Source: JBBAEA01 sp041656175 (GTDB lineage: Bacteria > Myxococcota_A > Bradymonadia > UBA4248). Taken from it: a DNA stretch of 29,575 nucleotides. The stretch lies in assembly GCA_041656175.1 (NCBI GenBank), contig JBBAEA010000025.1, positions 1 through 29,575 of the forward strand. Direction: 5' to 3'. Each line of letters begins with the position of its first letter. The stretch's first letter is position 1. The notes under the pieces were generated by a model. The model saw nothing but the letters and a program-made list of their open reading frames with translations. It was not told the DNA's origin and did not search any database. A program made the translations under genes and the position numbers. Below, piece by piece: positions 17,050 to 23,534 of the stretch.

Positions 17050-17252
17050 GGGGGGCTAAGCCCTAGGGCAACCGCAAAGTCATACATTTGGCAGTTTTTA
17101 AGTTTTTTTTATGGGGGGGGAAGTATCCCCCTACGCCGCAACCCCTCGCTGTGCGCGGGTTTGCGTCTACCCCCTCCGCGGGGACACCCCGCGACGCCCC
17201 GTCCAGTTTTTGGCGAAACAGGACTTTGCGGCTGCCCTGGGCTAAGCCCCCC
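17050..17252. repeat. Nested palindromic element (copy 4, outer part)
   Basis: The segment 17050-17081 (GGGGGGCTAAGCCCTAGGGC through AACCGCAAAGTC) is an inverted copy of 17222-17252 (GACTTTGCGGCTGCCCTGGG through CTAAGCCCCCC). Nested between them, 17113-17200 is nearly identical to the 26938-27028 element over about 85 nt. The shared parts are GGGGGAAGTnTCCCCCTnCG, then CCGCAACCCCTCGCT and GGGTTTGCGTCTACCCCCTC. One terminal hairpin is CGCGGGG-ACA-CCCCGCG here and TACGGGGGG-TCT-GCCCCCCGTA there, so the sequence differs but the pairing is kept. No gene is seen in 17013-17407. Confidence 0.8.
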
Positions 17253-17380
17253 TACGCTCGGGCTTCCTCGCAAAATGCGACAACGAATGCAAAATGCTGT
17301 GTGGTGGTTGAGCGAAAGAGGGGGATTTCGACAAGGAAGTCGAAATCGAACGCCGATAGGCGATCCCGCGCTACCCCCCT
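17245..17380. repeat. GC-bounded palindromic element (copy 4, adjoining part), inverted relative to 7656-7790
   Basis: The left end (17245-17271, AGCCCCCCTACGCTCGGGCT then TCCTCGC) is the reverse complement of the right end of the element before obgE. The right end (17359-17380, GGCGATCCCGCGCTACCCCC) is the reverse complement of that element's left end. The lengths are 136 and 135 nt, but the cores differ. This core contains a perfect GATTTCGAC/GTCGAAATC hairpin (17324-17332 and 17339-17347). Confidence 0.78.
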
Positions 17381-17407
17381 AACACCCGAGCGCCACCTTC
17401 GAACTTT

Positions 17408-19144
17408 CTACTTGCCAAGTACTTCGATGGGTACAATCACTCGCAGTGTGCCAGCGTTACCAGTTGCTTCAGAGTTGTATCCTCCAATACGTATTTGGAG
17501 ATTGCTAAAATTGTGTTTAATATCTCCCTTATAATCTATGGGAGATTTTGCACTGGTCACATCGTGCTCATGAGAAACTAGCTTTTGTTCATCGCCGTCA
17601 TAGAGTGCAATCACGAGTTTATTGGGGGCACTGGCGTTACCATTATTATTTGTGCTGAATTGTACCTTTACATATTCTGTAATATTGGCGGGACCAACGT
17701 TAATAAAAATAGCACTTTGCTCAAGATTTAGAGTTTTACCCCAAGGTCCAATATTAAGTCTGTTGTTTTGGAGAACCGAGGGCTGACTAAACTTCGGTTC
17801 TCCAGTGTTAATGATTCCTGGGTTAGTAGTTTCTGAAATTGAATCGCCGAGCGTTTCGAATTTGATCAGCTCTCGTTCTGCAACGGCAACACATATATTC
17901 TCTTTGTCGCATGTTGGAGTGGAATCAGTACATGTTGTTTTTACCCATTGGTTACTTTCGCATAAATGGTGGACATTGCCTACACACTTTCTGTCACCAA
18001 TAGCACACTCGTAGCATTGATTTTGACTACAAATACTTGCATTTTCTAACTTACAGTCTTCATCAGTATTGCAAATACAAATATTTTCCTTATCGCATAC
18101 TCCCTCAGAATAATCTACACCACAATCGGTTGTTTCGTATGCTGTACCAGCTTTGTTACACAAACTGTGTACATTACCGTTGCAAGTAGCTGCGTCTGGC
18201 GTACAGAGCGTTCCACCTTCACAAGCGCTTGTATCGAATTTACAATTGTTTGTGCAAGTTAGAGTTCCCGTCGTATTGGGAACAACGTCGGCGCATGTTT
18301 TGTTGTTGAGATTCGTTTTATCGCAGTCTTCGCCAGCATCGATCTCGCCGTTACCGCACAAGTTAGCGTCAACACAGCTCGCCGTGCTACCCGAAGGAGT
18401 GCAAGTTTTATCGTCGCCGCAGTCTTCATTAAATTCGTATTCGCCATTATTACATACTTCAATCTTATTGTCGTTTGTACATCGTTTTGAACCATCTACG
18501 CAGCCTTGATGAATATCGTCGCAGTTCCCCGTTTGGCTGTTACATTTTTGATTTTCGCTGCATTCCGAATGTGTAGCCCAGCCAGTGTCGCCGCATATCA
18601 TGACATTATTGTTGAGGCAAGAGTAGCTTCCCGCTTGGCAGGCTACATCCACACATTTGACTTGTGTAGGATCACAAGTTTGATCTGTACGACAAGTGGC
18701 GATGATTTTCCACATTCCCTCATCGCAGAGTTGAACGACCATGCCGTCGCATCGTTTTTCTTGATCATCGCACTCTTTAGTATCGGGTACGCAGTTGCTG
18801 TTAACGCAGCGTTGCCCGGTAGGACACTTGTTACCACAGCTGCTGCAGTTTTCAGCATCGGAGCTTAGGTCTTTACAACCCGTTGGACAGCAAGCGTTTC
18901 CTGTTGGGCACGTAATGTACCTACCAGTTTCGGCACACACGCACTGACCATCGACACAAACCAAGCCGTCAGTACAACTACCTTCCGTGCAATCTGTAGT
19001 ATCCTTTTTGACACATTCTCCATCTACACAATGCTCATCTGCTTGGCATTGTTCCTTGCAAGAATTTTGATCGGCACTAGCGCAAGCAAAGCTAAAAAGC
19101 GCTGCTAGCGAAAAAACAATAAACAATTTTTGCGTTGACTGCAT
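17408..19144 (-). CDS. Large Cys-rich lipoprotein with Myxococcus-type disulfide repeats
   Basis: A 578-residue protein with a signal peptide (MQSTQKLFIVFSLAALFSFAC) whose Cys21 could be lipidated, although the lipobox SFAC is imperfect. Residues about 25-425 hold dozens of Cys in short modules (C..G..C..G.C, C.G..V.LC..G.W) and one unit CGNGEIDAGEDCD, typical of the Myxococcus cysteine-rich repeat. The last 150 residues lack Cys and look like a beta-sandwich (ELIKFETLGDSISE..., FINVGPANITEYVKVQFS..., LRVIVPIEVLG), possibly a ligand- or surface-binding domain. GGAG lies 6 nt before the ATG. It is monocistronic by spacing and has its own promoter candidate. It resembles the broken gene at 101-1998 in style, and both are followed or preceded by the same repeat module. 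Confidence 0.85.
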   Translation of the reverse strand: MQSTQKLFIVFSLAALFSFACASADQNSCKEQCQADEHCVDGECVKKDTTDCTEGSCTDGLVCVDGQCVCAETGRYITCPTGNACCPTGCKDLSSDAENCSSCGNKCPTGQRCVNSNCVPDTKECDDQEKRCDGMVVQLCDEGMWKIIATCRTDQTCDPTQVKCVDVACQAGSYSCLNNNVMICGDTGWATHSECSENQKCNSQTGNCDDIHQGCVDGSKRCTNDNKIEVCNNGEYEFNEDCGDDKTCTPSGSTASCVDANLCGNGEIDAGEDCDKTNLNNKTCADVVPNTTGTLTCTNNCKFDTSACEGGTLCTPDAATCNGNVHSLCNKAGTAYETTDCGVDYSEGVCDKENICICNTDEDCKLENASICSQNQCYECAIGDRKCVGNVHHLCESNQWVKTTCTDSTPTCDKENICVAVAERELIKFETLGDSISETTNPGIINTGEPKFSQPSVLQNNRLNIGPWGKTLNLEQSAIFINVGPANITEYVKVQFSTNNNGNASAPNKLVIALYDGDEQKLVSHEHDVTSAKSPIDYKGDIKHNFSNLQIRIGGYNSEATGNAGTLRVIVPIEVLGK

Positions 19145-19179
19145 ATAATCTCCTTAGATGAGGCACAAGCGCCTACCGC

Positions 19180-19207
19180 ATACTAGCAAAAGCAAATTGA
19201 TTTTCAA
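19180..19207 (-). promoter_or_regulatory. Candidate promoter for the Cys-rich lipoprotein gene
   Basis: On the minus strand TTGAAA (19202-19207) and TAGTAT (19180-19185) are separated by 16 nt and lie about 36 nt before the ATG at 19144. Both boxes are close to sigma70 consensus. Confidence 0.55.
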
Positions 19208-19242
19208 ATGTTCTTTTCGCCATCAAAAGTTCTGAACAATGT

Positions 19243-19393
19243 GAAAACTGCCAAAAAAGTAGCTAGAGCAAAGCATGGAAAGTCAGTGAGGTGTTCAAAA
19301 TAAAAACCAATAAAATCAATGTGTTACGCAGAGTAAGGATTCTAAGGGCGATAGCCCTTAGCGTGGGGCAGCGCCCCACCCATAAATCAGAGT
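19243..19393. repeat. Diverged copy of the 2037-2214 repeat module
   Basis: The module shares, in order with 2037-2214, GAAAACTGCCAAAAA, then CCAATAAAATCAATGTGTTA, GCGATAGCCCTTAG, a GGGGC..GCCCC hairpin and AATCAGAGT. It is about 150 nt long against 178 nt for the first copy and lies between the Cys-rich lipoprotein gene and folA. The rest of the 19145-19522 spacer shows only a possible folA leader. Confidence 0.7.
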
Positions 19394-19522
19394 CTCCTTA
19401 AAAATATAGCCTTGCAGCTTTGCGTCGCTCAAGATTCGTTGTTATTCTTTGCCCAGAAAATACGCTGCGCAAAACGCGCCAATTCTGTATCTTGTGGAGC
19501 GCAGCAGTACGGAGACTACAGA

Positions 19523-20008
19523 ATGAAACTTATCATATTGGTTGCAGTGGACGACGCTTGGGGCATAGGTAAAGAAGGCTCCATACCTTGGACATCTAGC
19601 CCCGACCTTAAACTACTCGTTGCACGTACAAAGCGCGATGATGCTGCCGTAATGATGGGGCGCGTGACATGGGAATCTATTGGCGAAAAACCCTTGTTTG
19701 GTCGTATCAACGCAGTAGTGAGTTCGCAAAGCTCGTCCAAGGCAAACTACTATAGTGACAATCCTCATGTGTTATTTAAACAGTTAGAGGCGCTAGGGCT
19801 AGAGTATTGTTTTGTTCTCGGCGGTGTGCGCCTCTATCAATGGGCTATGCCACTAGCTTTTTCTCTCTATATATCGCGTTTTGACGGCGATTATGCCTGT
19901 GATCGCTTCTTTCCAAATCCCGCGTTGTATGGTTACCAACGCGTACGAAGGCAGTGGATCGATGAGGAGGAACCTGCATTTTACGATGAACTTTGGCTCA
20001 GGCGATGA
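19523..20008 (+). CDS. folA: Dihydrofolate reductase
   Basis: A 161-residue NADPH-dependent DHFR that makes tetrahydrofolate. Family motifs are ILVAVDDAWGIGKEGSIPW (5-23), with the Trp loop and substrate region; the acidic catalytic residue is probably within SSPDLK (25-30). MMGRVTWESIG (46-56) and the NADPH-binding LGGVRLYQWAMP (about 104-115) follow, and the C-terminus reads EPAFYDELWLRR. The ATG at 19523 has a GGAG 8 nt upstream and fits the family N-terminus. A longer open frame back to 19412 would add 37 residues not seen in DHFR. It stands alone between two interspersed repeats, and pilM follows after about 170 nt. No thyA is adjacent. Confidence 0.92.
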   Translation: MKLIILVAVDDAWGIGKEGSIPWTSSPDLKLLVARTKRDDAAVMMGRVTWESIGEKPLFGRINAVVSSQSSSKANYYSDNPHVLFKQLEALGLEYCFVLGGVRLYQWAMPLAFSLYISRFDGDYACDRFFPNPALYGYQRVRRQWIDEEEPAFYDELWLRR

Positions 20009-20028
20009 GTAAGGTAAACGGAAGGCTC

Positions 20029-20070
20029 TCCTAGCTAGTTTGAACCCAGTCAAAACTCCAATGAGACTTT
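20029..20070. repeat. Copy of the CTAGCTAG.TTGAACC.AGTCAAAA repeat
   Basis: The block CCTAGCTAGTTTGAACCCAG, then TCAAAA and AATG...CTTTTCTT, matches 2303-2345 with a handful of substitutions. It lies 20 nt after folA. Confidence 0.65.
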
Positions 20071-20088
20071 TCTTAGCAAGTTTGATGG

Positions 20089-20135
20089 TACCTTAAAAAT
20101 TCGACACGAGCGACAAGCGTGTAAGTATTAAGGTA
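20089..20135 (+). promoter_or_regulatory. Nested hairpin in the pil operon leader
   Basis: TACCTTAA (20089-20096) pairs with TTAAGGTA (20128-20135), and inside it ACACG (20104-20108) pairs with CGTGT (20118-20122). The structure lies about 45 nt before the pilM start and has no T-tract, so it is a candidate leader RNA element or operator rather than a terminator. Confidence 0.4.
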
Positions 20136-20181
20136 TCGTGTTGTGTGTCAACACGTTTCACCTGCTAAGGAGATGGCCAAG

Positions 20182-21240
20182 ATGGCTAAAGGTAAGTTGC
20201 TCTTAGGGCTTGATATCGGGACATCATCGGTAAAGATCGCCGAACTGAGCCAGACGCGAAATACGTACAATCTGCGTAGCTTCGATATCGTTTCGCTACC
20301 CGATGATGCTATTGTTGATGGCGCGATTCTCAATTTGAGCGCTGTGACAGAAGCGATCGCGGGGAGTCTGAAACGCAATCGGATACGTAACAAAGACTGC
20401 GCTATCGCGATCTCGGGCTTCTCGGTGATAGTAAAGCGCATCAGGCTTCCGCTGATGACAGACGATGAACTGGATGAAAACTTGCGCTGGGAGATCGAGC
20501 AACACATACCCTTCGATTATTCGGACGTCGTGGCTGATCGCGCAATTTTAGGTAGGAATCAATCGCAAGGGTCGATGGATGTTCTGTTAGTAGCCTCAAA
20601 ACGTGAAACCATTAACGAACATATCGCGGTAACGCGAGAGCTTGGTTTAAGGGTACGCGTTGTGGATGTGGCGAGTTTTGCGTTGCAGAATTGCTTTGAG
20701 GCGATGTGCGGGGGGTGCGGGGATGGGGAAGTGGTGGCTTTGGTCAACATTGGCGAGAATATGACGTCAATCGTTGTACTCGATTCGGGAGTTACTGCGT
20801 TTACGCGCGATATTAATATTGGTGGTGCGCTGATTAGCTCCGAAATACAAAAGCAACTCAGCATTACTCGCCAAGAAGCTGAAGCCTTCAAAGTCGGGCG
20901 AATCGACGCGAATCTGAACGCCGTCATACCCAGTGAAGTCGACGCGATTACGCGTCAGGTCTCCGAGAGTATTGGCCAGGAACTCAAGCGCTCCCTAAAC
21001 TTCTTTTATGAAACGTCGGGTTCTTCTCAGGTGCATCGTTTGGTGCTCTGCGGCGGCGTTGCGAAGAGTAGCAGCAGCGTCAGCGAGATTGAACGCAGTA
21101 CAGGGCTTAAGGTAGAGCTTGCTAATCCTTTTAATACTATTAATTTCGATGAGAAAGCCTATAGCCGTAGCTTAATCGATGGATTCTCCGCGCAATCCTG
21201 TATTGCTCTTGGTTTAGCGCTAAGGAGGACGGTAGAATAA
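20182..21240 (+). CDS. pilM: Type IV pilus assembly protein PilM (actin-like ATPase)
   Basis: A 352-residue cytoplasmic protein of the pilus inner-membrane platform. It starts GKLLLGLDIGTSSVKIAELS, the phosphate-1 loop of the actin-like fold. It contains WEIEQHIPFD (about 103-112), typical of PilM, then VALVNIGENMTSIVVLDSG and the adenosine-type loop LVLCGGVAKS. PilM binds ATP and the N-terminal tail of PilN. The ATG at 20182 has AAGGAG 9 nt upstream; an in-frame ATG at 20173 is too close to that site. Its stop overlaps the pilN start by 1 nt. Confidence 0.94.
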   Translation: MAKGKLLLGLDIGTSSVKIAELSQTRNTYNLRSFDIVSLPDDAIVDGAILNLSAVTEAIAGSLKRNRIRNKDCAIAISGFSVIVKRIRLPLMTDDELDENLRWEIEQHIPFDYSDVVADRAILGRNQSQGSMDVLLVASKRETINEHIAVTRELGLRVRVVDVASFALQNCFEAMCGGCGDGEVVALVNIGENMTSIVVLDSGVTAFTRDINIGGALISSEIQKQLSITRQEAEAFKVGRIDANLNAVIPSEVDAITRQVSESIGQELKRSLNFFYETSGSSQVHRLVLCGGVAKSSSSVSEIERSTGLKVELANPFNTINFDEKAYSRSLIDGFSAQSCIALGLALRRTVE

Positions 21241-21935
21241 TGTTAGTCCGCATTAACCTAAATCCAGAGAGAAAGCGTGTCGTTAAGCGCGATCCTTTAC
21301 AATCGTTGTCTATAGTTTTGGGGCTTTTGTTATTGGTAGAGATTATCGCTTGCTTCGTTTTGGCGGTGCAGATCAACGCTAAACTCGAAGAACTAGAGAG
21401 TAGCGTGCATCGTAAAAACGCGGAGAAGGCGCAAATTGAGGCCAAACTCTCGGAAGTTCCAAAACTACAAGAGAAAATCAAAGAACTTCAGGCTAGGGAG
21501 TTGACGCTTGCTCGACTAACGAGCATGAGGACGGGTCCACAGCATGTACTTGATGAATTGGCGCGTATTTTAACCCATCCACGCGATGCAGTGCAGATGA
21601 ATGCTGCTCGCGAAGCGGCTTGGTTGCTTTCGTGGGACGTGGAAAATGTGATGATTCAAGGCTTTGAGGACTTAGGTAAAGGCAACGTAAGCATACGAGG
21701 TCAAGCCCGCAGCATGGACGATATATCGGAATTTTGGCTTCGTTTAAAGAGTAGCCCGTTTTTTAGAAATATCAGGCTTGGCGAAATAAAAGATGGCAAA
21801 ATTTCTTCGCTAGATGTGAATATACAGCATTTTAATTTCACGGCGGAAGCGAATTTTAACTACCAAACCAAGGACGGGCTAGCTTTGCTCGAACAGCTAG
21901 GAGGCGAGGCGCAAGGCGAGGAGGCGATGCCGTGA
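21240..21935 (+). CDS. pilN: Type IV pilus assembly protein PilN
   Basis: A 231-residue bitopic inner-membrane protein. The cytoplasmic tail MLVRINLNPERKR carries the conserved INL.P motif that docks into PilM. One transmembrane segment (about 21-43) is followed by a periplasmic coiled coil (47-88) and an alpha/beta domain (about 120-210). It forms the platform ring with PilO. AAGGAGG is 11 nt upstream of the ATG, which overlaps the pilM stop by 1 nt. Unusually, a GC-rich palindromic element separates it from pilO. Confidence 0.92.
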   Translation: MLVRINLNPERKRVVKRDPLQSLSIVLGLLLLVEIIACFVLAVQINAKLEELESSVHRKNAEKAQIEAKLSEVPKLQEKIKELQARELTLARLTSMRTGPQHVLDELARILTHPRDAVQMNAAREAAWLLSWDVENVMIQGFEDLGKGNVSIRGQARSMDDISEFWLRLKSSPFFRNIRLGEIKDGKISSLDVNIQHFNFTAEANFNYQTKDGLALLEQLGGEAQGEEAMP

Positions 21936-21962
21936 TGATTAGAGTGAGTGAGAGCATCATGA

Positions 21963-22137
21963 GGTGGGGGTGTTACGGGGGCAGGCCCCCCGTAGAGGGG
22001 GGAGCGCAAGATCACCCGAAAAAGTCGCCTAATGCCGCAGACTGTGCGCTGGTTTGGGCTTTGCCCGAAACAGCGCACAGTCTAGCGCGGCATTTGGCGA
22101 ATTTTGAGGGAAGCTTGCGCGCGGGGGGACACTCCCC
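21963..22137. repeat. GC-bounded long palindromic element (copy 3), inside the pil operon
   Basis: The spacer between pilN and pilO is one long stem. Around 22024-22051 the sequence TCGCCTAATGCCGC continues into AGACTGTGCGCTG, mirrored by CAGCGCACAGTCT (22071-22083), GCGGCA (22087-22092) and TTTGGCGA. The left end (21964-22002) holds a GGGGGCAGGCCCCC hairpin and is the reverse complement of the right end of the 26936-27030 element (CTCTACGGGGGG, then CTGCCCCC and GTAAC). The right end GGGGGGACACTCCCCC is a further hairpin. Confidence 0.85.
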
Positions 22138-22217
22138 CAAAAGAGGAAACGAAAAGTTTTACGCATTCTCCGCAAGTGGAAACGGCCTGCGGTTAAAGGC
22201 GATTGGCGGCAACAATT

Positions 22218-22847
22218 ATGGCAAAGAATAGCTCAATTAAGGATACAACGCCACAGCAATGGCTGTTGGTGATATTCATTTTTATGTTTGTCATCGCGCT
22301 GTCGTTTTACTTCTTGTTTTACAAGAATAAACAGAGCGATTACGAGACGTTAAAGCAAAAAATGGTCACTTTGGATAGGGATATTGCGTCGTTGAAGCAG
22401 CGCGAGGGTCAATTAATGGAGACGCGCAAGGAGGCGGAGCGGATGGAGGCGCGTTTGGCGATTTTACGTGCCAAGATTCCCGAAACTTCGGACGAGTTGA
22501 ACTATTTTTTGTCGAGTATTTCTCAGCGTGCGGCGTCGGCAAAGGTGGATAAGTGGAATTATTTTAAACAAGAGGGGCTGATCGCGCAAAATGAGGTGTC
22601 GGTGGTGCCGATTAGGATGGAGTTTGAGGCGACGTATGAGGCGGCGATTAACTTTTTTTGGGAGTTGTCGACAATGGGGGACGGTTTGAAAACGGGTTCC
22701 AAGGAGCAGATTGTGAATATTCGCGGTGTGCGAATGGAACGCGCTTCGCAATCAGGGGCGAGTAAGGATTTGCAGGGATTGTTAAAAATTTCATGTGTAG
22801 CAGAGACCTATCTTTACACGGGTACGCAGCTTCAGGCTGGCAAGTAG
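22218..22847 (+). CDS. pilO: Type IV pilus assembly protein PilO
   Basis: A 209-residue inner-membrane protein with a short cytoplasmic N-terminus, one transmembrane segment (about 15-35, WLLVIFIFMFVIALSFYFLF), a periplasmic coiled coil (about 40-85) and a ferredoxin-like domain (VPIRMEFEATYEAAINFFWELS). PilO pairs with PilN and contacts PilP. The ATG at 22218 is chosen; an in-frame TTG at 22203 would add five residues. The ribosome site is weak, and the gene starts about 80 nt after a strong palindrome, so its expression relative to pilN may differ. Confidence 0.92.
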   Translation: MAKNSSIKDTTPQQWLLVIFIFMFVIALSFYFLFYKNKQSDYETLKQKMVTLDRDIASLKQREGQLMETRKEAERMEARLAILRAKIPETSDELNYFLSSISQRAASAKVDKWNYFKQEGLIAQNEVSVVPIRMEFEATYEAAINFFWELSTMGDGLKTGSKEQIVNIRGVRMERASQSGASKDLQGLLKISCVAETYLYTGTQLQAGK

Positions 22848-22859
22848 TAGGTTTGAGTG

Positions 22860-23447
22860 ATGAGAAAGAGGGTTTTTAGAAAGGCAGCGCTAGCGTCGCT
22901 CTTATGCATGGCGATGGGCTCTTCGTATGGGTGTGAGGAGGAGTACAGTGTTCCCGTAAGCACTGTGCAGACGGCGTCACAGACGAAGGCTAGGCAGGGT
23001 AGCCTCAATAAGCAGGCGTTAGAGCTAGCTGAGGGGAATTGGCAGCCAGCCAAGAATTGGGAGCGCCAAAACTACCAGCGCAATCCGTTTAGGGGCTTTA
23101 TTGATGCCATCATGGCCGAGCGGATCAACGAGATTAATCGCAAAGCTATGGATGAAGAGGGGGGGGGAGAGTCGATTACGCTACCAGCGCAGATGTATAG
23201 CGTTAAGGATTATAAGTTAATCGCTGTGATTACGGGAACCGCTGACCCCAAAGCCTTTGTGCTTGATCCGAGCGGAAACCGCTTCGTGCTGCGACGCGGC
23301 GATTTGGTGGGCAACAATAACGGGACGGTGTCCAACATTCAGCGAGATAAAATAGAAGTCTTTGAAATGATATCGGGGGAGGGGAAATATATAGAAATGC
23401 TTCTTTATCCAGAGGAAAAAAAAGGCATAAACTTAAGTATTAGATGA
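22860..23447 (+). CDS. pilP: Type IV pilus assembly lipoprotein PilP
   Basis: A 195-residue lipoprotein with basic start MRKRVFRKAALASLLCM and lipobox SYGC. The C-terminal PilP domain is clear: YSVKDYKLIAVITG, KAFVLDPSGNRFVLRRGDLVG and NNGTVSNIQRDKIEVFE. PilP links the PilNO platform in the inner membrane to the PilQ secretin. The ATG at 22860 directly follows an in-frame GTG (22857); either could be used. It lies 12 nt after pilO. Confidence 0.93.
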   Translation: MRKRVFRKAALASLLCMAMGSSYGCEEEYSVPVSTVQTASQTKARQGSLNKQALELAEGNWQPAKNWERQNYQRNPFRGFIDAIMAERINEINRKAMDEEGGGESITLPAQMYSVKDYKLIAVITGTADPKAFVLDPSGNRFVLRRGDLVGNNNGTVSNIQRDKIEVFEMISGEGKYIEMLLYPEEKKGINLSIR

Positions 23448-23534
23448 ATGAGATAGGCTTAAAGTTGATGATACTTCGAATGAAAAACATAAGATTATGC
23501 GTATTGCGCATGGCGCAAGAGCGAGGAGCTTACG

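Noticed and set aside
17088..17534. Plus-strand open frame antisense to the end of the Cys-rich lipoprotein gene
   Set aside because: It covers the nested palindromic repeats and then runs antisense into a real gene; composition is low complexity and there is no ribosome site.
18506..18868. Plus-strand frame opposite the Cys-rich lipoprotein
   Set aside because: It is a shadow of Cys codon-rich sequence on the other strand; no family match or start signal.
19412..19522. N-terminal extension of DHFR
   Set aside because: The 37 added residues are not found in DHFR, and the internal ATG at 19523 has a good ribosome site.
21932..22231. Open frame of 99 codons between pilN and pilO
   Set aside because: It translates the palindromic element (Gly/Arg/Pro-rich, no family likeness) and its open state follows from GC-rich sequence without stops.
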